Of a stretch of 64,000 nt of DNA, positions 15,192 to 25,667 are shown one piece after another. How positions within the stretch are numbered: the first letter of the stretch is position 1; each line of letters starts with the position of its first letter. The notes under the pieces were generated by a model, which was not told the DNA's origin, did not search any database, and saw only the letters and a program-made list of their open reading frames with translations. This DNA is from Phalacrocorax aristotelis (Eukaryota; Chordata; Aves; Suliformes; Phalacrocoracidae). The DNA lies in contig NC_134276.1 in NCBI RefSeq assembly GCF_949628215.1, positions 125,736,125 to 125,800,124 on the forward strand, written 5' to 3'. A program made the position numbers and the translations under genes.

Positions 15192-18100
15192 GGGCGGAAT
15201 AAATCAGTCTTAGGAAGGCGAGTAGTAAATAATTTCAGTCCTTATGCTATAAAAACTATGTATATGTTTGCATATGATGAAAAAACTATGAAACTTTTTT
15301 CGAAACAGCATATGCTGGCTTTAACTGGTTCAGGAAACCAATAAAAAAAATTCACCCCAAAGCAATATAAAGGAATGAGTTGGGAAATCCCACACATCCA
15401 ACTGAAGAACAAATGACACTGATCAAGAGAAAGGCCTTTCAAGCGAGTGCAGCAAACATTAAGCCCAATGGAATTTTCCTACAGAAGGGAAGTGAGTACA
15501 GATGGAGTCTGTTGTTTTAGGAGCCATTAAACTATAACACTTTAGGCATTTCAAACGGCATGGCATCATAACTTATGTACTGTATGATGGAAAAATTCTG
15601 TACCATTTTTGGATAGCCATATTCCTAACTTCTCTTTTCTCTTCTCTGTCTTCAGCTGCTTCTGGGCCAGAATGAGAGCAATCATCGTTACAGTCTTCCC
15701 CAAGCCCATGTCATCCGCTGCAAAAATACACACAGAAATTGTGATAACCTACAGAAATAAGCCCCCCTACCTCAGATCTATACTGAGGTAAATACTGCAA
15801 CAGAAATTGCCCTGGGGAACCCTAGATATAAAAATACACATAGGACCATTTCAGGGTATGATTTAATAATGGGTTAATAGCCATCATCGGTCAAAGGGCA
15901 CAGGAAAAACAAGTCCCTTCAACATGCCTACAGAATAACTAATTATTGGCCTCTGAGTAAGTTATGTGCCAAACTGTTGCTGCCATAAATCTGTCCCCTA
16001 AAATCCACTTTCCTGTGGAGTCTGCTTACCCAGAATTCCTCCACACGGCTTCTGTCTCTCTCTCCAGAGTAGCCATGCAAGCGCCTGTTTTTGGTGCAGC
16101 AGCAGTGGAACCTGAGAGGGCGAGACAGAGGATTTGAAGGAAATACCTTGCGAAGTTCAGACACTTCTGCTTTCTGTACCAAATTATCCAGCTGAACTGT
16201 CCTACTGCAATCTTCCTAAAAGGAGCTTGCCTACCTGTTATTTTCCCACATGGACAGGGAAACCCAAGATAAGCAACTCCTGCAGACAGGAGGTCAGCAG
16301 TACCACAGATCAGTATTGCTTCATGCTTCAACCTAGCACCCCACAGTGCTCCGAGGGCACGCAAAGGCAGCTTGTTCAGGTGGAAAATCCACCCAAGCCT
16401 ACCTTGCTCACAACAGGCATCACTGTCAAGGAGACAGATTGAAAACACTTCCCCTTTCCTCACTAAGTCTAAACACCCTACAGACTCTTACAAGACAAGA
16501 ACAGGGACTACATACTATCATTATAAGACATTAAATAGCCTTCCCCAGCACTGAAAAGGTCCTAAGAGGATCTGACAAGTGACACAACATATACATCAAC
16601 ACACCATCTTGTAGACACAGGTGCCTTCCGATACCTTGCACATAACCTCAGCTATGGGTTCTGTACCACCTGGTGGATAAAGAGCTGCTCTATGGCAGAT
16701 CAGAACGGACTACTCTGGAGTCTGCTGGGTTGCATGAACTCAATCACCTACACCACTTTTAAAAGCCTATTTCTTATAGCTTACTGGAAGACAAGAAGGT
16801 TCCCAGTCTCTTCCTCACTAGAGGCCTGCTTCTGCTCTGCTAGTAATGTACAAACTAATGGTTGTGGGTTGGTTGCTTTGTCTGAGGCACTGCTACTTCA
16901 TTCAAGCGCTAAACTCTCTACAACTACCTGAAAGGAGGTCGTAGTGAGGTGGGGGTTGGTCTCTTCTCCCCAGTTACTAGTGATAGGATGAGAGGAAATC
17001 ACCAAAAGCTGCGTGAGGGGAGGTTTATATTGGATATTAGGAAAATGTCTTTACTGCAAGAGTGGTCAGGCACTGGAACCGGCTGCCCAGAGAGGTGGTG
17101 GAGTCACCATCCCTGGGGGTGTTCAGAAAACATGTAGACATTGCACTTCAGGGCATGGTTTAGGAGACATGGTGGTGTTGGGCTGGCGGTTGGACTTGAA
17201 GATCTAGAGGTCTTTTCCAACCTTAATGATTCTGTGATTCTAAATATTCTAAAGACACCACAGCAAGAGGGTAGAACATCAATATTGGCAATCTGAAGCA
17301 AATCTCATGGATGGAAAATAATTAGAGTGTCTCCTTCCAGAAGGGTGAAAACTGCAAAGTACCTCAAAGCGTGAAAGGACAGGATGCTCTAGGATATCAC
17401 CCAGATGTTACGCTTCATGGTGGAGGTAACAAGAAACCTCTAAGTTCATCAGTATGACATCCTCCATCCTTGCCAACTCACCTTCAATCCAGAGGGATCT
17501 TCAGCTACCGTCTGCTCTGTCGGACAGGATTCTAGAGATTTGTGAAGATGGTTAATAGCCTCACTTGTGGCACTGTGTACAGCCCTGATCCGGTCTTCTG
17601 TCATTCTTCCTCCATACAGATTCTGCACACCAGAGTTCACTGGAAAGATACAGTATTATGCATGAGATGTGAAAGTTAGCTTTGTAAACACAAGCAGATC
17701 TTTCATCTCAGAGATTGATCTCAGTAGCTACAGATGCCTGGGGCGCAGTACGCAGCTCACAGTAACAAAAAGTTTTAGTACTTCGTGTATACCCACAAGT
17801 TGCAGGATTATTTCAGAAGTAGTCCCACCACTGTTCTCTTTAATGAATAGAAGTCCTCCTGTACTTACTTCCAGAACTGTGGCCGTAATATTCACTGGAA
17901 CCCAAAGTAACAGCAGCAGAGGGATGACTGTGTGAACCTGAAGAGGTCCTTGCTGTAGGATCCTGGAACGGTAGTGGTGTTATCAACCGTGTACCACCTG
18001 GCCTGCCAAATGGGTTAGGCAAAGATTCCTCACAGCAGCCACTGCTTATGCTATCCTCCCCTTAAGAAGAAAGGAATCGCAGGTTGAAAAGGTAACACAA

Positions 18101-21100
18101 TGAACCTCAGAGCCTTGCATTACAGCCCAGAGAACGGCTTTCACTTTGCCCAGCAGTCTGCTTGCAAAGTATCATTAAGTGGTCACGTAGATTTAAGAGC
18201 AGGGTGGCAGGTTACTGTATCACCTGAGCCACTGCAACTACTAGCATGCATGTTCTTAGCCTGCTGCTACGTGACAGGCAATGCAGTTCAGCTCAAGCCT
18301 CAACTTGTGGTTTATACCAACACAGTTAACTTTGCAACTGTGATCAGATCAGTGCAAACACAAGGTCAATTCTGAACACTGTTCCCAGAAGACTTATTAC
18401 TTTTGAAGACATCTTTCTTGTCAATGTTTTGGTCACAAAAACTATCAAAACATCTAAGAATGAATAGGCCAAGAACTCATGAGCTTTTCTATTCTTCCTG
18501 GTTTTAAGCAAAACAGACTTTTCCAGATGTGATGTAAGACATTAGGACTGCTTGTTGTGTGGTGGCCTGTGACTTACTGCTCCCTTGCTAGAGATCTTCA
18601 GTTGCCAGTGTTGTCAAACTGGATCTTTTCATCAACACAATTGATATTATGAACACAAAGTAACTCCGCTGTTGAGGTGACTGTACAGGTAGCTCAACAA
18701 AATACCTCTCTTCCACAGGTAATTAATACTAGTTAATAGAATTAGGAAATCACTTTAGAGGAATGGCACACTGGAAGCTGCTAATCTCCTGTGTCTGGTA
18801 ACTGAAACATTCAGACACAGCAGCCAAAACGTGCATAAGCAGCCTGGTTCCATACTGCAATAAAGAGGAAGTTAACACTTCACTGGCAAGTCCTCAGAGA
18901 GACACCTGCCTCAATCATGCAGCCAAAGCTGGAAAGAGAACTAGCCCTGGGTCCTAACCATGGGAGGAAACTCTCTTGGGAAGCCACCACACTTCTAAGG
19001 AAATATTGGAGTTGTTCCATTCATCCTCTCCCAGACACACTCTGCAACTAACTTTTCACCTTCAGTGAATCTCAACAGACAAACTTTATATAGACCACAT
19101 GCATAGATAAGTTTATGCTATTTTTCCTCGATATACACATATATTTATATCATAAATATACTTACAGCTATAGTGAGAGAAACTGTTTTGTAAGGTTCTG
19201 GGGCAAAAAAAATTTAGCCCTACCTTTTTCAGTAGTATCTGCTGCTGAAATGTTAAGAGAACTAAGGGCAGCTTCCAAATCCTGCACTTGCTTTAATAAC
19301 CGTTCCCCTTTATCTGGCAGAAGCTGAATGTTCACTGTAGCCAAGGTACTCTGCAAACCAAAAAAGAATCCAAAACCTGAGTGTGCTTACCAAGCTCTCT
19401 ACCAACAGAGAGCAATCAGGTCAAAAGTTTAAAAACACTGATCTTATGCCATAGTAATTTGTATTTTGATACTGTTCTACAATTTCAAAGGCATTTAAGT
19501 GCCATTAGTGTACTTCAGAATCAATGGAAGGATGCAGGAAACAGGAGGAACACGAAGTCAAGTGACTTGGACAACCTTGGCATCTCTCAAAGCACCCAAC
19601 GTTCAACCTACTTGCAAGTTTCTTTCTATACTAGCAGGAACAACAGTTCGGACTGTTTATTTCAAGGTTCTGTTCTCAGCTCGAGGCAAACAGGGGTTTT
19701 TATAATAAAAACTATGAACATGGTTATTGACAATTATTAAAAAAAAAAGGCAAACAGACAGGTAGTTTATTTCCAATTAGCGTGAGCTTTCATGGCTATA
19801 TCACTTTTACTCCACAAGGCCATGAGAGACCACCAGAAACAGCCATATTATTTAAAAAGTTTAAGCTGGCTGTCCCATCTTGTGAAAATTACTTTCTTGG
19901 TAAAAGGTAGACACAACCTCAAGCAGGTCAAAATTGAGCACCCCCCCCAATGCAGAGAGCTGTATTACTTTAGGGGTAATTGTCTCATAGGTGACTTAAA
20001 ACAACCACCCTGTGCCTAGGCTGAATTCCCTCCCTTGCCCCGTCTTCCTAAACCATCCAAATATTTTGAGTTTCTGCAGTGAGGGGACACCACATTCTTG
20101 TGCCTGTTACAAGTAAGGGAAGTCACCCCAAACCCAGAACCAAGAAAAAGGAGTAATAGGTACAATAAATGACCTTCTTCTGCTTCAGCTGAACTACAAG
20201 GTGGTTGTGAAGAGCTTTAGGGTCCTGGGGTCCTTCCACATGATGCAATCCCGCAGCTACAGGCAAAGACGTCCCCTGCATACTCTTCCCTGATTTTCCT
20301 GATGGAATCTCTCTTGACTGCAAAACCTCATCTGATTTCTCAGGTTTACTTTTACCTGATGAAGAATAAACAAATCCTGCACTGCCAGAGACTTCATCAG
20401 CAGGCTGTTCCTGCTCTGGCCTGATTTGTGTCTTGTGTGGTGCTGCCTCTGTTCCTCCCTTCAGGGCAGTGTGCTGCAGTGTTGACTGTGGTACTGCCGG
20501 GGAAATGGCAACTTCTTTAGACATCAGTTTTGTTTCTCCATTCTTCCCACCAGTGTTTCCTTCCTCCCTGGTTTCTTTATCCCCACAGCTTTTTAAGCTT
20601 TTCTGTTGAAGCTGCTCCTCCTCTGGAGGCTTGGTACTTGTACTTTGGTTTCCAAGAGTTAGTTGAAAGAGTTTTGATCTCCCGCCTGGCTCTTTCTCCA
20701 CACACTCAGAAGAGTTCTTGGATTCCCTGCCACTGTCACCATGTTTCTCTTCTTCCCAGAGGGTGTTTTTCCCTTTCCCAGTCTCAGAAAGACCAAGTTT
20801 AGATTCAGACATTGTGCCTTCCTTAACTTCTGGATCACTCCTATTTCCCATGGACTGCTTCTTTTTAGTTTTCAGCCCTTCTAGAGGTTCCCTCTCTATG
20901 GAGGAATCAGAGGTTGATTTCTTTTCTTTATGTGAAACGAGCACGCTCTCTTTCTCTATTTTTACTCCTTTTGCTTTACTTTCCTCTCCATTTCCTTCCT
21001 TAATTTGTTTCCAGGATGATGGTTCACAATTCTTGTCTATCACTTTGAATGGATTTCTTTGGATGTTGGGATTGAAGAGAGGTGCTGTGTTGGGCTGGGA

Positions 21101-22899
21101 TTCTAAGGCTTTTGACACCGTGGTTGCTTTTGGATCCTGCAATACATACAAGTGAGTAAATGCTAAAGTACAAATTATTAAAGTCTGCTAACTAGTCACA
21201 CAGCCTGACCACCACAAGCAAGAATTCATTCTCTAGGAACATCCTCTTTCCTATCATTTTAACAGAATCAGGATAAACATTTTACAAGGAAAACAAAACA
21301 AAACTGCTGGTTTTCTGCTTTCTTTGCCATTCCCATGTTTTTCGGGCCACATGTCTCAACAGCATCATGCTCAAGAAAAGAAGACAGCCAGAGATCAAAC
21401 CCAAGCTTCATTTAAGACTGGAGAACAGGGATTACTTCACACAATTTAGGAGTAAGCGAAGTTTCATCTGGAAGACAGCAGGTTGATATGCTTTTCAGCT
21501 AGAAAATGCACACTCTCCCACTAGGTAGTCTCAGAGATGAATACAGAATGAAAAGTCACGCTGGAATAAGCTGATACCATAATACAAATGAAACATTCAT
21601 ACCTGCCATGGGACGCTTCCACACCATTTCTTCCCATTCAACTTACTTTTAAGGCATCGGTAAAACAACCTACCAAAGAATAAAACAAGATCTGGAATGT
21701 AGGAGCCAGTAAAGTCTCTAAGTGTTCTTTCAAAAGTACAGCACACCAAAAACATCACACACAAGTTCTCTCGATCTGCATTTTACATCCAGACTTCTGC
21801 ATGGCAAAAGGCCACAAACATTGGCAGCACAGCTTTTTACAAAAGCATCATTTTCTGGATAAAGACTCCTAGGTTTTTAGGTTGTTTGTTATTTGATTTT
21901 AGTACTAAAAAAAGTAACTGCTCAGGCAAAAATACTGTCTATGTTCAGGGCCTCAAAAGTGTCCTGTGATTTCAAGGTGTAACCAAACAGCTGTTCTTTT
22001 AGTTACACTGCACAGGCCACCTCATCTTTAAAGCACCTCAGGAACAGCAAAACTTTGGATGTGATCTTTTTTAAACTGGCAGCCAACCAGGACTGCTGGA
22101 AGAACTTTATGATAATTAAAATTGCTGAATTTGACGCAGTCACAGAGCCATGTTCTGTTCTGTTAAAAACAAACATTATCTGACTACCTAGGTTTATACC
22201 ATTGAATATAATTGCTAATAAAAACAGCAAACATTATGAAATGTGCCAAGTGAAGGCCTCAAGGCTGGACGAGCCTTTTAAGTTCTGGAAGGAAACTGCA
22301 AGTCAGCTGCCATCACACAATTCCAAACCCTCAAACCTGTACAACAAACCTGTCTCCACTCTGAGGAACTTACTCGTATTCATCTCTGCCCTGCTGCTGG
22401 ACCAGGACTTGCAGCTCCACCACACATCCCTCATGCACCAAGCAGTGAGAGGCAGGAATACTGAAAGAGAAAAGGAAAAGAGGAAGAATACAGACACGAC
22501 GAGCTGCCCGGGGAGCAGCAACGGCAAAAAACAATTACTTGGAACAAAATACTCGGAGATTCTTCTCAAAGTCTAGGTGACTAAGAAAATAAGTTTATTA
22601 CTGCAGACAGAGCACTGGATTTCCCTCACAACAGTCGCGTAGTCGCGTGCTCCCGCCCCCGCCGCCCCGCACGTACGGCGCCGGGAGGACGAAGCCACAG
22701 GCCGCCGGGCCCCGCGCTCCGCACACGTAGAAGCTCTTCCCCTTGTTGGGGCCATCGCGGACGCCCGTCTTCAGGAAACAGAGGGAGCCTGTAGGGCGGA
22801 GAAGAGGGGGACTGGTCATACGTGAGCCCGCCGTGACGGGGACATCCCCCCTCCCCCCAGCCGCCCCTCACCGTGCTCCTCGCACAGCACAGCCTCCAT
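2193..22899 (-). CDS. TTF2: Transcription termination factor 2 (SWI2/SNF2-family ATPase), 23 coding exons
   Basis: DNA-dependent ATPase that removes RNA polymerase II from templates, notably at mitosis; the orthologue of Drosophila lodestar. Coding exons in transcript order: 22899-22872, 22788-22677, 22460-22374, 21669-21603, 21136-20174, 19350-19224, 18060-17869, 17639-17482, 16111-16030, 15717-15604, 14631-14481, 13798-13693, 12629-12439, 11561-11408, 10625-10534, 9757-9675, 9218-9079, 8353-8183, 7589-7537, 6494-6341, 4323-4241, 3216-3142, 2337-2193 (stop TAG). All junctions are GT-AG, phases agree, and the sum is 3528 nt, so 1175 aa (human about 1162). Seen in order: a GRF-type zinc finger (C6, H9, C32, C40, with [11 protein letters not shown]); a Lys/Glu/Ser-rich region, residues 99-419, from one 963-base exon; the helicase core, with motif I DDMGLGKT at 607-614, DEAH at 749-752, TGTPIQNN and [12 protein letters not shown]; then the C-terminal lobe with [24 protein letters not shown] and motif [13 protein letters not shown] at 1110-1120. 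It ends DLKILFGI. All key residues are present, so the gene looks functional. Confidence 0.97.
4998..5398 (+). repeat. CR1 LINE 3' end, in TTF2 intron 20
   Basis: A 5'-truncated CR1 retrotransposon tail of about 400 bases. It carries the familiar CR1 3' region (GGCTGCCCAGAGAGGTGGTGGAGT) and ends in the octamer-type GATTCTATGA tail. It lies antisense to TTF2. Short frames across it (5029-5295, 5102-5344) are remnants of the LINE, not host genes. Confidence 0.9.
9440..9530 (-). repeat. MIR-type SINE relic, in TTF2 intron 16
   Basis: The plus strand reads as the reverse complement of the MIR/CORE-SINE middle, including GAGGTTAAGAGATTTGCCCA followed by GAGCCACA, the usual antisense MIR signature. 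It is short and heavily diverged, as expected for an amniote-age relic. Edges are approximate. Confidence 0.6.
15159..15190. repeat. Poly(G) tract of 32 bases in TTF2 intron 10
   Basis: An uninterrupted run of 32 G on the plus strand, followed by AGGGCGG. In the TTF2 pre-mRNA it would be C32. The run lies in the intron between the exons at 15604-15717 and 14481-14631. A glycine-run open frame over it (15087-15344) is a by-product. Confidence 0.95.
16912..17243 (+). repeat. CR1 LINE 3' end, in TTF2 intron 8
   Basis: A second 5'-truncated CR1 tail, closely similar to the copy at 4998-5398 from the CTCTCTACAACTACCTGAAA block onward. It ends in two copies of a GATTCTGT-like octamer. It is antisense to TTF2 and ends about 240 bases before the exon at 17482-17639. 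Confidence 0.9.
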
Positions 22900-23150
22900 C
22901 GCCGGGCGGCAACCGCCACGCCCACCCTTTAAATCAGCCAATCCTACACAGCACCTGCGGACTACCCAATCAGAAGCGGCCGCGGGGTGGGGGGGCCCGA
23001 TGGAGCCAATGGCTGCTGCGCTATGAATTCAGCGCTCCCCACCCCGCCACCGCATAGGTTCTCTTTTCGAACGCCGGAGGAAAGGGCGGGAAGGAGCGCT
23101 GCCATTGGCGGGCGCAAGCCCCAGGGGCGTGGCCTTCGCCGGTGAGGATC
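22640..23150 (-). promoter_or_regulatory. TTF2: CpG-island promoter of TTF2 with four CCAAT boxes
   Basis: A GC- and CpG-rich block covers TTF2 coding exons 1-2 and the upstream flank. Upstream of the ATG (22899-22897) lie CCAAT pentamers at 22938-22942, 22966-22970 and 23006-23010 on the plus strand, and one on the minus strand (ATTGG at 23104-23108). Clustered CCAAT boxes are typical NF-Y targets in TATA-less housekeeping promoters. No TATA box is obvious. Four boxes within 171 bases are seen; NF-Y use is inferred. Confidence 0.75.
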
Positions 23151-23164
23151 TGGCCCGGCCTTCG

Positions 23165-25667
23165 ATATACTTTTAGAAGTATATTTATTTTTAAATAAGT
23201 TGAAGTAACGAGTAATATAAACACACACCACGGACCATTAGAAGCCGGAAATAGGTTTTTTTTTCCTTTTGTATTTAAGACAGGGAATATGGTTTTACAT
23301 ATGTGTGCATTTCTTAATTACTGCTTTTTTTAACGATAACTCAAGTGAGATAATGGCTATTAGTAACAGAATTATGGAAAGGTTACAATGCATTCAGAAA
23401 AAAATATTAACAGCATTTACACTAAACAACAGATTAGTGAGATTAACACTGACAGCCAAATTCCACCCGGGTGCAAACTGATGCGACTCCACTGACCCGC
23501 CCCAAGGATGAATTTGGCCCCGTACCTGTGTGAAAAACGTGCTTTTTACACAATACTAACAATTTTGTGCTGTCACGTGTGCCTTGGGATTTTTCCTCCT
23601 AAACATACACCAGTTGTGGCTAGCGCTGACTTCACCACAATGCACTCATACTCGCCTGTGCCCTTTTCACATTCAGCAACAACTTTACTCAGCTTGTTTT
23701 GAAGCAGAAATATGAAATAAAAAGGACGCAGATAGAATAGTTAAAGCCACCTGAGGCAAGCCTATGCCTTAAGGAGTGCCAAATACTACCAGCAACTGTG
23801 ACTGTAATGACAGTAATAACTACCTCAGTGCAGGGCATTTCCTGACAATACTGGGATTTTTAATTTGTTTTTTTTCTTCTGTTTTTTTAAACGAGTGCCC
23901 ACAGGTGCCAATTTCTCTAACACACTAGAAACAAAAAGTACAGGAGTGAGTGAGGACCTCACTATTACCAGTCGTTTCATTCCTGTGTTAGGCAAGAAGC
24001 CGTTTTACTGGTGCTCAAGTGTTCTTGCTTTAACAGCCAACAGCAAACCACATGCTGAATTTTAAGCATGCAGGTAAATCTTACATGGGAATGTAATGGG
24101 ATTCAGGCTACTTCATAAAGTCAAGCTCCTTTGTCCAGAGATGGACATAAGTTTGTGCTGAAATATATTTCTGACACGGACATAATTTAACAAGTGTACA
24201 ACCATTTTTTTCCCCAGACAGAAACATCCTGCCCGATTTCCAAACAATCTGGAGCAAAAACTCACACAAACCACTTCTGGGGAAAGGTGGAGGCACAGGG
24301 GGTGGGGAGCAGACACAGAGTAAACAAATGCAAATCCTTGGTCCTTCAGTCGATTTGCTACTGACACCCACTCCCAAGAAATTATCCTCCTCACTTATGT
24401 CTCCCTCTCTTTGAAATAAGCAGTAAGGCAGGCCTGTAACACCCGCAAAGTACGGAAGGAGCCAGCCTGGGAAGGCACCAGAAGACTCCTCAAGCTGGGT
24501 GTTCTCCTACGATCTGCTTCATCCCTCTTTTTGTAACAAACCTTTCCACCTTTGCAGCTTGTTTTCATTGCCTGCAGCTTGACTGTTACTGAGTTCCCCT
24601 TCTTTGGCAAGTGGGGCTGATCAACCCTCTCACACAGGCCTAACAAGGCAACGTCTGTACAGTGCTTAGGGACATGCAAAGTGCAATATAAGTGCCAAAT
24701 GTTCTTATTTTAGAGATTAATGAATTCACACTCCAAGAAATATACACACTGAGGTAACTATTGCTTAAATACAACAATCCCTTATGATTAAAAAAAAATA
24801 AACCAAGAAAAATACCTCAGAACCTTCTCTCTAGAAAAGACGAATCTTAAAGTGGTAATACCTTATTTATATGCTGTGAAGATTACCACAGCCATAGAGT
24901 GCCCTTTCAGTAAAAGCAAAACCAGGGAAGTGGAGTTCTCAGAGAAACTAAAACTGCATTGATGATTTCCTCAAATACCACCTTTGTGATATTTGCAGCA
25001 TGGATCTGCTTCCCCCCATTACACCTAGAGAGGCTGGTGTGTCATAACGCAGGAGCAATGCACAGTCCAGTTTCAGATCGAGCATTCTGATGGCTGAACA
25101 GCCAGAAGTATCAGCTAGCAAGGGTAAGTGGGATCATTACCTGCATAAGCTCTCTGAAAAGTTCAGGTTTTGTCCCTTTGTGAAGTCCATACTCCATCGT
25201 TTGGGAGTCTGGGACAGTAAGGCTATATGTATATCCAATGCACAAGCTCCTATCAGAGCACTCCAGCTACCAAGTATAAACTGACTGCATTGATCCTTCT
25301 CTGACCATCAGAATGATAACGAATTAAACACTGTACATGCTTTTCCTTTTTCATTCCTGTAACCACTTTGGCCAATAATGAACCCAAGATTCGACAGACT
25401 AATGATCTGGTCGATGAAACCAAACCATGCATTCCTATGCACTGTGTGATAGATTTAAGGCATGGCACAAGAGTCAATAGCACCCCAACCAGTAAACAAA
25501 TACTGCTGTAAAATGCTGATAAAAGTACCAGAATTCAGCTGTTTTTCCAAGTGTTGAAAAAACACTAAGAGCATCCTAACAAGATATCCTGGTTCTGTGA
25601 AAACAGTAACAGCTGTAGTAGGTCCTGCTTAGTGGTTTAATTCTGTTTTCTTACTTCAGTGCTCCTG
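23165..25667 (-). other. GPR161: Inferred 3' UTR of GPR161
   Basis: After the GPR161 stop codon (25670-25668) there is no further coding exon. The last AATAAA before the TTF2 promoter is at 23189-23184 on the minus strand, giving a 3' UTR of about 2.5 kb that ends close to the TTF2 CpG island. An earlier cleavage site is possible. Frames inside (for example 24108-24377 minus, 25090-25284 plus) match no family. Confidence 0.45.
23440..23530. repeat. Possible ancient CR1/L3-like repeat relic
   Basis: The stretch around CTGATGCGACTCCACTGAC and GGATGAATTTGGCCCC resembles the highly diverged repeat tails often seen in reptile and bird non-coding DNA (accounts of a CCATTGAC core and ATTTGGCCC end). 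The match is by eye only and weak. Confidence 0.25.

Noticed and set aside
15087-15344. Open frame with a glycine run
   Set aside because: It is a translation of the G32 simple tract within a TTF2 intron, with no family or splice support.
20718-21155. 145-codon plus-strand frame
   Set aside because: Exact antisense shadow of the large TTF2 coding exon.
22592-22597. AATAAA on the minus strand in TTF2 intron 2
   Set aside because: Could be a premature poly(A) site, but no supporting downstream element is clear and such hexamers arise often by chance.
24655-24715. Stretch resembling an old LINE/SINE tail (TACAGTGCTTAGGG, GTGCAATATAAGTGCC)
   Set aside because: Suggestive only; needs a repeat-profile search before it can be called.
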